A model generated the notes under the pieces. The model searched no databases, was not told the origin of the DNA, and saw nothing but the letters and a program-made list of their open reading frames with translations. From Actinoplanes sp. M2I2 (GTDB taxonomy: Bacteria > Actinomycetota > Actinomycetes > Mycobacteriales > Micromonosporaceae), in NCBI RefSeq assembly GCF_023544445.1, contig NZ_JALPVJ010000020.1, positions 62,001-126,000 of the forward strand: DNA of 64,000 nt, read 5' to 3'. Positions 17,138 to 25,798 of this stretch are shown in pieces. Positions within the stretch are counted from its first letter, which is position 1, and each line of letters starts with the position of its first letter. Position numbers and translations under genes: made by a program.

Positions 17138-20100
17138 GTGCGACTGTTCCTCACCGTCGTCGACGACGACGGCGAAACCCGGGATCTCCACCTGGAGGCC
17201 GACCCGGACACCCGAGCCGGGGCGATCGCCGGTGCCCTGGCCGTGCCCGCCCTCTATGTGGGCGGAGGACTGGTACCGCCCGACTCGACTCTGTACGACT
17301 CCCCGCTGTGCGACGCCGTCCTGGTCGGGACCGCCCCCGGCACCACCGCGCCGAGCACCGAGCCGCGCGGGGTGATCGAGATCCGTACGGTGTCCGGCGT
17401 CGGCGCGGGTGCCGTGCGGCGGCTCGACATCGGCGACTACCACGTGAGCGCCGCGCCCGGCGGTGTCCTGATCGGACGGTTTCCGCCGGGCGGCCGGGCG
17501 CTGCGCCTGCGCGTGGAGCCCGGCGGGCGGTGCCTGCTCACGCCGCCGCCCGGCCCGCCGTCACCGGTGCGCCTGGACCGGGCCGAGCTGACCGAGTCGA
17601 CCGAGTGGCGGATCGGCGCCTCGCTCGAGATCGGCGGCGCGCTGCTCGAGACGGCGCGGCCGGAGCCACCGGACGCTGCCCTGCAACCGTCGGAGGACGG
17701 CGCCGGGCTGGACTACAACCGGCCGCCCCGGCTGATCCCCCCGACGCCGCCGACCGAGTTCAAGCTGCCCTCGCCGCCCGGTGAGCCGGACAAACGCCCG
17801 CTGCCCTACATCGCGGCGATCGCACCGCTGGTGTTCGCGGTGGCCGCCGTGTTCATCTTCAACCGCCTCTCCGCGCTGCTGTTCGGTCTGCTCTCCCCGC
17901 TGGTGATCCTCGGCAACTACCTGAGCACCAAGCGCAGCGGGAAGGTGAGCCACAAGGAGCGGGTCAAGCGGTACGAGGAGACCAGGACACGGATCACCGA
18001 GGAGGCGCACGAGGCCGTCGTGGACGAGCGGCGGATGCGCCGGGACGCCTTCCCCGACCCGGCCGAGCTGCTGCTGACCGCGGTCGGTCCGCGCCGGCGC
18101 CTGTGGGAGCGCCGCCGCACCGACGCCGACTTCCTCACCTTCCGGGTGGGCGTGGCCGACCAGCCCTCCGCCGTGCTGCTCGAGGACCCGACCGTCGATG
18201 TGCACAAGCGCCGGATCACCGAGGACGCCTACGACGTGCCGGTCACGGTCGACCTGATCCGGATGCGCGTGCTCGGCATCGCCGGCACCGGGCCGGCCGC
18301 CGCCGCGGTGACCCGGTCGGTGATCGCGCAGGCGGCGGTGCTGCACAGCCCGCGTGAGCTCAAGCTCTATGTGCTGACCGGGGCGAGCGGCGAGGCGGCC
18401 TGGTCGTGGGTGCGCTTCCTGCCCCACGTACGCCCGGAGCCGGGTCAGGACACCACGGTGACCATCGGCACCGACACCGGCACGGTGGCCACCCGCGTCG
18501 CCGAGCTGACCGCCCTGATCCAGGCCCGCGTCGCGGCCGGGGCTCAGAGATACCGCGAGACGGTCCTGGTCGTCTTCGACGGCGCCCGGCGGCTGCGGTC
18601 GCTGCCCGGCGTGGTGCAGATCCTGCGGGAGGGGCCGGCCGTCGGGGTGCACGCGATCTGCCTGGACGCCGAGGAGCGGCTGCTGCCCGAGGAGTGCCTG
18701 GCCGTCGTGGCCGAGCAGCGCGACGGCCGGGTCAAGGTGGGCCGGTCCGGAGAGAAGACCCTCACCGGCGTACGGGTCGACGCGGTCACGCCGGACTGGA
18801 GCCGGGCCATCGGCCGGGAGCTGGGCGCGTTGCGCGACCCGGGAAGCGGCGACACCGAGGACTCGGTCCTACCCGGTTCCGTACGGCTGCTCGACGTGAT
18901 CTCGATGGACGGACCCACCCCGGAGGCCGTCTCCGCCCGCTGGCGGGCCGGCGGGCGGACCACGTCGGCCGTCATGGGCGTCTCGCTGGACGGCGCGTTC
19001 TTGCTGGACATCCGTCGCGACGGCCCGCACGGCCTGGTCGCCGGCACCACCGGCGCCGGCAAGTCCGAGCTGCTGCAGACCCTCGTGGCCTCGCTGGCCG
19101 CCGGCAACCGGCCGGACGCCATGACCTTCGTCCTGGTCGACTACAAGGGTGGCTCGGCCTTCAAGGAATGCGTGGCGCTGCCGCACACGGTCGGCATGGT
19201 CACCGACCTGGACACTCACCTCGTGGAACGGGCGCTGGTCTCGCTCGGCGCCGAACTGCGACGCCGTGAGCACATCCTGGCCGCGGCCGGCGCCAAGGAC
19301 ATCGAGGACTATCTCGACCTCATGGCCCGCCGGCCCGGCCTGGCAGCGTTGCCGCGCCTGCTGATCGTGATCGACGAGTTCGCCTCGCTCGCCCGCGAAC
19401 TGCCCGACTTCGTCAAGGGCCTGGTCAACATCGCCCAGCGCGGCCGGTCGCTGGGGATCCACCTGATCCTGGCCACCCAGCGCCCGGGCGGCGTGGTCTC
19501 ACCCGAGATCCGGGCCAACACCAACCTGCGCATCGCCCTGCGGATGACGGACAAGAGCGAGAGCACCGACGTGATCAACTCGCCCGAGGCGGCGTCGATC
19601 GCCAAGAGCGCCCCCGGCCGCGCGTACGTGCGGCTGGGGCAGAACACGCTCATCCCCTTCCAGGCCGCCCGGGTCGGTGGCCGCCGGCCGGGCGCCGGCC
19701 CGGCGATCGCCGACGAGCCGTGGATCCGGCCCGTGTTCTGGCAGACCCTCGGTGAGCCGGTGCCCCCGCGCCCCCGCCCGGCGGCGCCCCCCGCGGCGGC
19801 CACGGAGATCGTCACCGACCTGGCCGACCTGGTCGAGGCGATCCGGGCCGCCACCGCCGATCTCGGCATCCCCGAGCAGCACAGCCCGTGGCTGCCGGCC
19901 CTCTCGGAGAACGTGGGCCTGGCCGACCTGCCGTCGCCGATGTCGTCCGGCTACGACCTTCCGCCCGTGGGATACGGCTTGGTCGACCTGCCCGCCGAGC
20001 AGGCCCGCCGGCCGCTGGCTCTGGACCCGACCACCTTCGGGCACCTGCACGTCATCGGCTCGCCACGGTCGGGCCGGTCGCAGACCCTGCGCACCATCGC

Positions 20101-21472
20101 CGGCGCCATCGCCCGCACCTACCGCAGCAGCGACGTGCACCTCTACGGCATCGACTGCGGGAACGGCGCGCTGCTGGCCCTGGAAAGCCTCCCGCACACC
20201 GGCGCGGTGGTCCAGCGCACGCAGCCCGACCGGATGGCCCGGCTGGTCGCCCGGCTCGTCGGCGAGGTCGCCCGGCGCCAGCAGCTGCTGGCCGCGGGCG
20301 GAGCGGCCGACCTGCCCGAACTACGCCGGGCGCGGCCGCCGGAGCAGCGTCCGCCGCACATCGTGGTGCTCTTCGACCGCTGGGAGGTCTTCGACAAGAC
20401 GCTGACCGAGTACGACGGAGGCGCGCTGCTCACCGGTGTGCTGACGCTGCTGCGCGAGGGCGCGAGCGTCGGCGTGCACCTCGTCATCGCCGGGGACCGG
20501 TCGCTGTTCTCCAGCCGGTTGTCGGCCACCACCGAGGACAAGCTGGTGCTGCGGCTGAACGACAAATCCGAGTACATGATGATCGGCGTCCCGCAGCGGT
20601 CGGTGCCCGACGACATCGCGCCCGGGCGGGTCATCCGCGCCGACGACAAGGCGGAGGCGCAGATCGCCCTGCTCCCCGGCGAAGCGAGCGGCCAGGCGCA
20701 GGCGGCGGCGCTGGAGGCGATCGCGGCGGAGTGCGTGGCCCGCGACGCCGACCTGCCCGCCGGGACCCGGCCGTTCCGGGTCGACCAGCTCCCCGACCGG
20801 CTCACGCTGTCGGAGGCGGCCAAGTTCGTCCCGTCGCCGCGACCCGGCCCGATGTGGGCCCTCGCCGGCGTCGGCGGGGACGAGCTGGTCGCGATGGGAC
20901 CCGACCTGGGGGTCAACCCGACCTTCGTGATCGGTGGGCCGCCGCGGTCGGGACGCAGCACCGCGCTGCTCACCATGGCCCTGTCCCTGCTGGACGGTGA
21001 CATCCGTCTGGTCGTGGCCGCGCCCCGCCGGTCACCGCTGCGCGACCTGGCCGGCCGGGCCGGGGTGCTGGAGGTGTTCGCCGGTGACGACGTACCCAAG
21101 GACCAGCTGTCGGAGATCCTGCGGGCCACCGAGGAGCCGGTCGTGATCGTCGTCGACGACGCCGACAACCTGGCCAAGTCGGCCTCCGACGCGCTGTTCA
21201 CCGAGGTGGCGCGCACCGGGGCCGAGAGGCGGCGCGGGCTGATCGCGGCCGGCCAGACCGACCGGCTGCTGTCCGGCTTCTCCGGCTGGATCCCGGAGCT
21301 GCGGCGCAACCGCCAGGGCCTGCTGATCAGCCCGCAGGCACCCGGCGACGGCGAGCTGATCGGCGGCAAGGTGGCGCGCAGCCGGCTCGGCGGGGACAAG
21401 GCGGGCCGGGCCTTCCTCAGCGACGGCAGCGGACGGTTGTTCACGGTCCAGATCCCGGAGACCGGCCTGTAG
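17138..21472 (+). CDS. eccC: EccC/EssC-like FtsK/SpoIIIE ATPase of a type VII secretion system
   Basis: 1444 aa from the GTG at 17138, with GGAG 9 nt upstream; the ATG at 17129 sits on the ribosome site and is unlikely. Residues 1-180 resemble the FHA-type N-terminus of EssC (VSAAPGGVLIGRFPPGGRAL). Two transmembrane helices cover about 226-265. Three ATPase modules follow: Walker A GTTGAGKSE near 635 with Walker B LLIVIDEFASLA near 742, a second P-loop variant GSPRSGRSQ near 973, and a third GGPPRSGRST near 1265. The first module is canonical; the later two have Arg in place of the P-loop Lys, as in regulatory modules of EccC proteins. It should drive export of the WXG100-type products encoded opposite it. 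No eccB, eccD or mycP is present in the window. Confidence 0.9.
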   Translation: MRLFLTVVDDDGETRDLHLEADPDTRAGAIAGALAVPALYVGGGLVPPDSTLYDSPLCDAVLVGTAPGTTAPSTEPRGVIEIRTVSGVGAGAVRRLDIGDYHVSAAPGGVLIGRFPPGGRALRLRVEPGGRCLLTPPPGPPSPVRLDRAELTESTEWRIGASLEIGGALLETARPEPPDAALQPSEDGAGLDYNRPPRLIPPTPPTEFKLPSPPGEPDKRPLPYIAAIAPLVFAVAAVFIFNRLSALLFGLLSPLVILGNYLSTKRSGKVSHKERVKRYEETRTRITEEAHEAVVDERRMRRDAFPDPAELLLTAVGPRRRLWERRRTDADFLTFRVGVADQPSAVLLEDPTVDVHKRRITEDAYDVPVTVDLIRMRVLGIAGTGPAAAAVTRSVIAQAAVLHSPRELKLYVLTGASGEAAWSWVRFLPHVRPEPGQDTTVTIGTDTGTVATRVAELTALIQARVAAGAQRYRETVLVVFDGARRLRSLPGVVQILREGPAVGVHAICLDAEERLLPEECLAVVAEQRDGRVKVGRSGEKTLTGVRVDAVTPDWSRAIGRELGALRDPGSGDTEDSVLPGSVRLLDVISMDGPTPEAVSARWRAGGRTTSAVMGVSLDGAFLLDIRRDGPHGLVAGTTGAGKSELLQTLVASLAAGNRPDAMTFVLVDYKGGSAFKECVALPHTVGMVTDLDTHLVERALVSLGAELRRREHILAAAGAKDIEDYLDLMARRPGLAALPRLLIVIDEFASLARELPDFVKGLVNIAQRGRSLGIHLILATQRPGGVVSPEIRANTNLRIALRMTDKSESTDVINSPEAASIAKSAPGRAYVRLGQNTLIPFQAARVGGRRPGAGPAIADEPWIRPVFWQTLGEPVPPRPRPAAPPAAATEIVTDLADLVEAIRAATADLGIPEQHSPWLPALSENVGLADLPSPMSSGYDLPPVGYGLVDLPAEQARRPLALDPTTFGHLHVIGSPRSGRSQTLRTIAGAIARTYRSSDVHLYGIDCGNGALLALESLPHTGAVVQRTQPDRMARLVARLVGEVARRQQLLAAGGAADLPELRRARPPEQRPPHIVVLFDRWEVFDKTLTEYDGGALLTGVLTLLREGASVGVHLVIAGDRSLFSSRLSATTEDKLVLRLNDKSEYMMIGVPQRSVPDDIAPGRVIRADDKAEAQIALLPGEASGQAQAAALEAIAAECVARDADLPAGTRPFRVDQLPDRLTLSEAAKFVPSPRPGPMWALAGVGGDELVAMGPDLGVNPTFVIGGPPRSGRSTALLTMALSLLDGDIRLVVAAPRRSPLRDLAGRAGVLEVFAGDDVPKDQLSEILRATEEPVVIVVDDADNLAKSASDALFTEVARTGAERRRGLIAAGQTDRLLSGFSGWIPELRRNRQGLLISPQAPGDGELIGGKVARSRLGGDKAGRAFLSDGSGRLFTVQIPETGL

Positions 21473-21490
21473 GAAGGGCTCGCACGACGA

Positions 21491-21521
21491 AGGGGCTCCC
21501 CACCGAGGTGGGGAGCCCCTT
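21491..21521. terminator. Strong bidirectional terminator
   Basis: A perfect 14-bp stem has its left arm at 21491-21504 (AGGGGCTCCCCACC), a GAG loop, and its right arm at 21508-21521, followed by TTTGTGTT. It separates the convergent EccC gene and the 545-aa substrate gene. Confidence 0.9.
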
Positions 21522-21544
21522 TGTGTTGTCCGGCCGGCCCGGGC

Positions 21545-23182
21545 TCAGCCCTGGGCCGGAGCCTCCTTGTTCTCCTGGGCCGCCTCGACGAAGCCGTCGA
21601 TGCCGAAGCCGATGCCGACCAGGCCGCTGCCGACGCCGAACAGACCGCCGAAGAATTCGACCGGAGCCGTCGTCAGGGTGGTCAGGGGGTTGATCAGGGT
21701 GGTGTTGCCGGCCGCTTGCAGGAGGGTCTGGTTGGCCGGGCCCTGGACCGGTCCGGGTGCTGCCGGACTCGCCGGGCCGGGCGTTGCGGGGCTGGGTGTT
21801 GCGGGGTTTGCGGGTCCCGGGCCCGCCGGGCCCGGTGCGGCTGGGTCTGGTGTCGTGGTGGGACGGGGTGCCGGGGGCGCGGGTGGGGCCTGGGCCGGGG
21901 CCGGCGTGGCTGGGTCTGGCGTGGTGGTGGGGCGGGGTGCTGGGGGAGCGGGTGTGGCCGGGGCTGGGGCCGGAGCCGGTGCGGCGGGGTCTGGCGTGGT
22001 GGTGGGGCGGGGTGCTGGGGGAGCGGGTGTGGCGGGCGCCGGCCCGGGACCGGCCGCGGGGTCGGGTGTCGTCGTGGTGGTGGGCTTCGGCGCCGCAGGT
22101 GCCGCGGGTGGCGCCGGCGGTGTCGGGTCAGGCGCCCGGGTGCCCGGCGACGCCGGCGGCTTGACCGGCGCCGGGGGCTTGACCGGCACGAGCGGGACGT
22201 TGTCGATGACCTTCGGAACGGTCCGGTTGAAGTTGTTGATGACCTGCGTCGAGATGCCGCCCAGCGCCTTGACGCTGCCGGCGATGGCGAGCCCCAGCCC
22301 GCCCAGGCCGATGACCACCCCGAGGCTGCCCAGGATGAGCTCGGCGATGCCGAACTTGCCGAGCCCGACGATGGATATCTTGGCGGCGGTCACGGCCAGA
22401 CTGGCGATGCCGACGGCGAGACTCACGACGGTGGCGATCAGCCCGATCGGCCCGGTGAGGATCATGCCGGCGACGCCGAGCACCAGCCCGATGACGCCCA
22501 GCACCATGCCGAGGGCGTCGGCGATCCGCTCGAAGAAGCTCTTCTGCTTGACGGCGTTGTCCTCCGCCTCGCCCAGGGAGCCGACGGCCGTCCGCGCGTC
22601 GGCTTCGCGCATGTCCTGCGCGTCCGCCGCGAGTCGCTGGGCCACGCTGAGCTCGGTGGCGGCCTCGTCGTTGCGGGCCTGAGCGCCGGCCCGGGCGCCG
22701 GACAGCTGATCGACCGAGTCGCGCGTGGACGCCCTCGCTTGCTCGTCGGCCCCGGCATCGGCCTCCGCCGCGGCGGCCTGGGCGGCGGCGAGTGAACTCT
22801 CGAGGCCCCCGAGTTCGGCGCTCGCGGCGGCCAGCCGGCTCTGCGCGTCCTCGGCCATTTGGCGGGCCCGGTCGGCCGTGTCCTGATGGGTCCGCAGGCG
22901 GGGCGCGTACTGCGCGATCGCGTCGGCCGCGCCCCGGTACGAGTCGCGCAGCTGGCCGATCTGGCCGGGCAGCTCGTCGAGGCTGTCGCGCAGCTTGTCG
23001 AGGGCCTTGCCCTCGCCCAGGTCGGCCGACTGGAGCCGGCTGATGAGCGACGCCGCGTCCTCCGCGTCGTCGGCGACGGCGGTGTACTCGGTCGCCAGCC
23101 GCTCGAGGATGTCCGCGTCCCCGGGTGTCGGGTCGTCGGAGAGGTCGAGGACCGCCCAGTCGGCGGCGTCCGGCCTAGGCAT
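21545..23182 (-). CDS. Putative type VII substrate: helical N-domain, membrane segments, Pro-rich repeats
   Basis: 545 aa. Residues 15-215 are long amphipathic helices like the T7SS-signal/WXG-like domain found at the head of large actinobacterial T7 substrates (GDADILERLATEYTAVADD, DELPGQIGQLRDSYRGAADA). Residues about 217-320 hold four Gly-rich hydrophobic helices (MVLGVIGLVLGVAGMILTG, IAELILGSLGVVIGLGGLG). Residues 335-470 are Pro/Thr/Ala-rich with four P(R/K)PTTT..PDPA repeats. The last 75 residues include LFGVGSGLVGIGFGIDGFV. No toxin fold seen. The start overlaps the 219-aa gene by 8 bp, implying translational coupling. Facing EccC, it is probably a secreted or surface-exposed substrate. 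Confidence 0.78.
   Translation of the reverse strand: MPRPDAADWAVLDLSDDPTPGDADILERLATEYTAVADDAEDAASLISRLQSADLGEGKALDKLRDSLDELPGQIGQLRDSYRGAADAIAQYAPRLRTHQDTADRARQMAEDAQSRLAAASAELGGLESSLAAAQAAAAEADAGADEQARASTRDSVDQLSGARAGAQARNDEAATELSVAQRLAADAQDMREADARTAVGSLGEAEDNAVKQKSFFERIADALGMVLGVIGLVLGVAGMILTGPIGLIATVVSLAVGIASLAVTAAKISIVGLGKFGIAELILGSLGVVIGLGGLGLAIAGSVKALGGISTQVINNFNRTVPKVIDNVPLVPVKPPAPVKPPASPGTRAPDPTPPAPPAAPAAPKPTTTTTPDPAAGPGPAPATPAPPAPRPTTTPDPAAPAPAPAPATPAPPAPRPTTTPDPATPAPAQAPPAPPAPRPTTTPDPAAPGPAGPGPANPATPSPATPGPASPAAPGPVQGPANQTLLQAAGNTTLINPLTTLTTAPVEFFGGLFGVGSGLVGIGFGIDGFVEAAQENKEAPAQG
21843..22095 (-). repeat. Coding tandem repeats (69-75 bp units) in the Pro-rich region
   Basis: GGGTCTGG or GGGTCGGG landmarks recur at 21843, 21912, 21987 and 22059 (plus-strand view), so the spacing is 69, 75 and 72 bp. 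Each unit encodes a P(R/K)PTTTPDPA block plus a Pro/Ala linker. All spacings are multiples of 3, so copy number can change without a frameshift. Confidence 0.8.
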
Positions 23183-23834
23183 CGACGGTCACCTTCTCCA
23201 GCACCAGGCTGTCGGCGATCCGCTCGAACAACGGGAGGAACTGGTCGGTGTACTGCACGTTGGGGGTCAGGCTGGTGATGATGAGGAGCTCCCTGGTGCC
23301 CGGCAGCGGAACGAGAGTGTTCATCACCGAGATCCGTCCGGGTGGCAGGTCCTCGAGCTCGATCTCCTCGATGGAGGTGCTCCGGCCGGCCGGGCCGGCC
23401 TTCGCCAGATCCACGATCTCGGTGCGGTTGGCCGCGGTTCCCTTGCCCAGAGGCAGTCCGGCGTTGCGGAGAGCGAAGGCGATCATCAAGTCGGACAGGT
23501 CCAGCTCGACATCGTCGGGAACGTCGTGACGCAGAACCATGGTGATGGCCGTCAGCGGCACCTGCTCGACGACATCGAAGAAACCGTAGAACTGCAGGGC
23601 GCCCTGTTCGTAGCAGGCGGCGGCCCACTTCTTGGCCGAGCGGACGGTGTCGCGGATGAGATCGGCGTGCTCCACCCGGTCGCCGTCGGTCATCCCGGCC
23701 AGGAGCCGCCGGCGAACCTCCGCGTCGCGGACCCGGGGATGCAGGTCCACACTCCACCACGAGGTCGGATAGGAAATCGTGAAACGGTAAGCCCCCGCTG
23801 TGCGTTGCTTCATCTGTTGCTCGACCTCATTCAC
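23175..23834 (-). CDS. Conserved-type T7SS-locus protein, unknown function
   Basis: 219 aa starting with GTG at 23834; its first four bases overlap the previous gene's stop (GTGA). Features are FTISYPTSWWSVDLHP near residue 18, a helical stretch (RSAKKWAAACYEQGALQFYGF), then strands including PLTAITMVLRH, and a final TDQFLPLFERIADSLVLE. The PTSWW...ADSLV frame recalls PsbP/LpqN-like folds seen near ESX loci, but I cannot assign it. No signal peptide, so it is probably cytosolic. It is sandwiched by overlaps of 4 bp and 8 bp between a WXG100-size gene and the large substrate, so a chaperone or escort role is plausible. Confidence 0.7.
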   Translation of the reverse strand: MNEVEQQMKQRTAGAYRFTISYPTSWWSVDLHPRVRDAEVRRRLLAGMTDGDRVEHADLIRDTVRSAKKWAAACYEQGALQFYGFFDVVEQVPLTAITMVLRHDVPDDVELDLSDLMIAFALRNAGLPLGKGTAANRTEIVDLAKAGPAGRSTSIEEIELEDLPPGRISVMNTLVPLPGTRELLIITSLTPNVQYTDQFLPLFERIADSLVLEKVTVDA

Positions 23835-24118
23835 TCGGGCTCGAGGGCCGCGACGGTTTCCTCGTCCGCCTTGCGGAAGTTCTCCAGGATGCCTTCGACC
23901 ATCTCGCGGAAGGTGTCGGTGTTCTCCCGCACGCGTTCGTGACCGTCCCGCCAGGCGCCGTCGAACGAGCGGACACCGCCGACCAGCGCCCGATCGCCGA
24001 CGTCGTCCTCGGTGCCGACGGACTCCAGGTTGGCCACCCGCTCGAGGCGGTCCCGGATCCGGGCGAGGACCGTGATGACTTCGGTGAGCTCGTCACCGGG
24101 GATGCGAATCCTGGCCAT
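23831..24118 (-). CDS. WXG100-like small helical protein
   Basis: 95 aa, the standard size for WXG100/ESAT-6 proteins. Two long helices are separated near FDGAWRDGHERV; the turn has W-R-D-G rather than strict W-x-G. The start ATG at 24118 has GAGAGGAG 6 nt upstream. The tail FRKADEETVAALEPE is acidic. It is likely a cytosolic partner or a secreted component of the neighbouring type VII system. Its stop overlaps the next gene by 4 bp, so products are probably made in fixed ratio. Confidence 0.72.
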   Translation of the reverse strand: MARIRIPGDELTEVITVLARIRDRLERVANLESVGTEDDVGDRALVGGVRSFDGAWRDGHERVRENTDTFREMVEGILENFRKADEETVAALEPE

Positions 24119-24208
24119 GCCGTTCTCCTCTCACTGCCGGCGTACGACTCGTGGCCGGGCCGCACGTGGTCCCCCCACGAACGGCCCGGCCACGCGGAAC
24201 GAGCGAGA

Positions 24209-24505
24209 TCAGCCGATGGCTCCGGCGGTCGCGTCGTCGGTCTCGACGAACTTCTGCAGGGTCTGGTCGAGGAACTGGCTGACGCCCTCGATACCGTCGA
24301 TCGCCTGCTTGGTGCCGGTGATGTACTCCTCCCAGAACGGCTTGAACTTCGACTCCGAGCCGGGGGTGTTGTAGGAGGCCTCGACCGTCTCGGCCATCCG
24401 GGTGTCCGCCTCCTGCAGGGCGCTCTGCAGGTTCTCCCGCTGCTGCAGGAGGTACTGGGCGAAGGCCTTGACCTCTTCCGGGTCCAGGATCATCTGGCCA
24501 GGCAT
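24209..24505 (-). CDS. WXG100/ESAT-6-like protein
   Basis: 98 aa from the ATG at 24505 (GAGAGGA upstream; the longer frame has no ribosome site). A first helix (PEEVKAFAQYLLQQRENLQS), a central turn around SKFKPFWEEYITGTKQA with Trp near the middle, and a second helix (GVSQFLDQTLQKFVETDDA) match WXG100 architecture. The WxG motif is relaxed to WEEYITG. It leads the four-gene set transcribed leftward, 90 bp before the second WXG100-like gene. The pair may form a heterodimer exported by the EccC-type ATPase. Confidence 0.78.
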   Translation of the reverse strand: MPGQMILDPEEVKAFAQYLLQQRENLQSALQEADTRMAETVEASYNTPGSESKFKPFWEEYITGTKQAIDGIEGVSQFLDQTLQKFVETDDATAGAIG

Positions 24506-24705
24506 GAGCTGTCCTCTCGTACGGGAAAAGACGGTGATCCCACCGCCACACCGGGGACTACGGCTCATCCGCCGGTCGCGTTCTCGGTGTGGCCGACGAA
24601 CCGGATCCCGGTGAGGGAAACCACTTTCCGCGTCCCGCCGTGAACGAAGCGCCGGATTCTTCGTTTCCGCGACCGAATCGTGAACGTCTGACGGATCGGG
24701 AGATC

Positions 24706-25629
24706 ATGAGAAGGATGTTTTGGCGGCCGTCGGCCGCCCTGGTGATGGCGGTGGCCCTGCTCGCCGCCTGTGGTGACACCGAGCCGGCGAGCGATGCTCC
24801 GGCCGCTGCGCCGGCTCCGTCGGCTCCGGCTTCCGCCCCGGCTTCGGGCGCGAGCAACTCTTTCGAGCTGGTGACCGGCACCGCGAAGACCAACGAAGCG
24901 GCTGCCGGCACCGGTGACTGGGCGCTGATGAACGGCGGCGCGCCGGTCGGCGACCAGATCACGGTGTCCGAGCGCTGGGTCCAGCTCACCGCCGGCAAGG
25001 TCGGCGACCTGGGGCGCGGTGTCACGAACGGCGCCGGTCTGACGCTTTACCGCTTCGACAAGGATTCGGCCGACCCGTCCCGCAGCACCTGCAATGACGA
25101 CTGCGCGAAGACCTGGCCGCCGGTCACGGTCGACGAGGACGGCCGGGCGTTCCTGGCCGGCCTCAAGAAGTCGGCTGTGACGTTCATCCGGCGCGACGAC
25201 GGCCGGATTCAGGCCACAGTGGGCGGTTGGCCGGTCTATCGCTTCGCCCAGGACGCCAAGGCGGGTCAGACCAAGGGCCAGGGCGTGGGCGGCACCTGGT
25301 TCGCGGTCTCCCCGACGGGCGAGAAGCTGGCCGGCGGCGAGCAGCCGGCCGAGCAGGGCAACCAGGGCAACGGGCAGCAGGCGGACGACGTCGCGCCGGC
25401 CAAGTCGGCGTTCCTGTTCTCCCAGCCCGACTTCAGCGACACCGCGGCCACCCAGGGCGTCAAGGGTGGCGAATGTCAGGACGTCGCGCTCTCGGTGAAG
25501 TCGATCAGCGCCGACGGCCGGTTCTTCGTCTGGGACAAGAAGGGCTGCAAGGGTCAGCGGCGGCAGTTCGGCGACGAAGGCGTCGCCAACCTGGCCGACT
25601 TCGACACGAAGTCGATCCGCCTGCGCTGA
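24706..25629 (+). CDS. Lipoprotein with COG4315-type repeats and C-terminal I36/crystallin-like domain
   Basis: 307 aa. The signal peptide ends in lipobox LLAACG (Cys near residue 22), followed by an Ala/Pro-rich spacer. Two copies of the secreted-repeat lipoprotein motif are visible: LTLYRFDKDSADPSRSTCND with CAKTWPPV, and GWPVYRFAQDAKAGQTKGQG with WFAVSPTG. After a Gln/Gly linker, the last 75 residues (LFSQPDFS, FFVWDKKGCKGQRRQFGDEG) resemble peptidase-inhibitor I36 or beta/gamma-crystallin folds. The start ATG at 24706 follows CGGGAG. It is a membrane-tethered outer-face protein, role unknown, divergent from the WXG100 genes. Confidence 0.85.
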   Translation: MRRMFWRPSAALVMAVALLAACGDTEPASDAPAAAPAPSAPASAPASGASNSFELVTGTAKTNEAAAGTGDWALMNGGAPVGDQITVSERWVQLTAGKVGDLGRGVTNGAGLTLYRFDKDSADPSRSTCNDDCAKTWPPVTVDEDGRAFLAGLKKSAVTFIRRDDGRIQATVGGWPVYRFAQDAKAGQTKGQGVGGTWFAVSPTGEKLAGGEQPAEQGNQGNGQQADDVAPAKSAFLFSQPDFSDTAATQGVKGGECQDVALSVKSISADGRFFVWDKKGCKGQRRQFGDEGVANLADFDTKSIRLR

Positions 25630-25655
25630 CCGGGACCGGTGGGCCGGGCGGCGGG

Positions 25656-25678
25656 CTCGGCCCCTCGCCCCGGCCGAG
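25656..25678. terminator. Possible GC-rich hairpin after the lipoprotein gene
   Basis: CTCGGCC at 25656-25662 pairs with GGCCGAG at 25672-25678 across a 9-nt loop, 27 bp past the stop. There is no U-tract. Confidence 0.35.
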
Positions 25679-25798
25679 GGCATCAGGGTCTGCTGTCGTT
25701 GCACATTCCCGCCACCGATCTGGCGCTGTGATCCAACCGGACTTTCCCGGCGCGTTCCTACGCTTCCTGCATCCCAGTCTCGCCGATGCCGCGAATCG

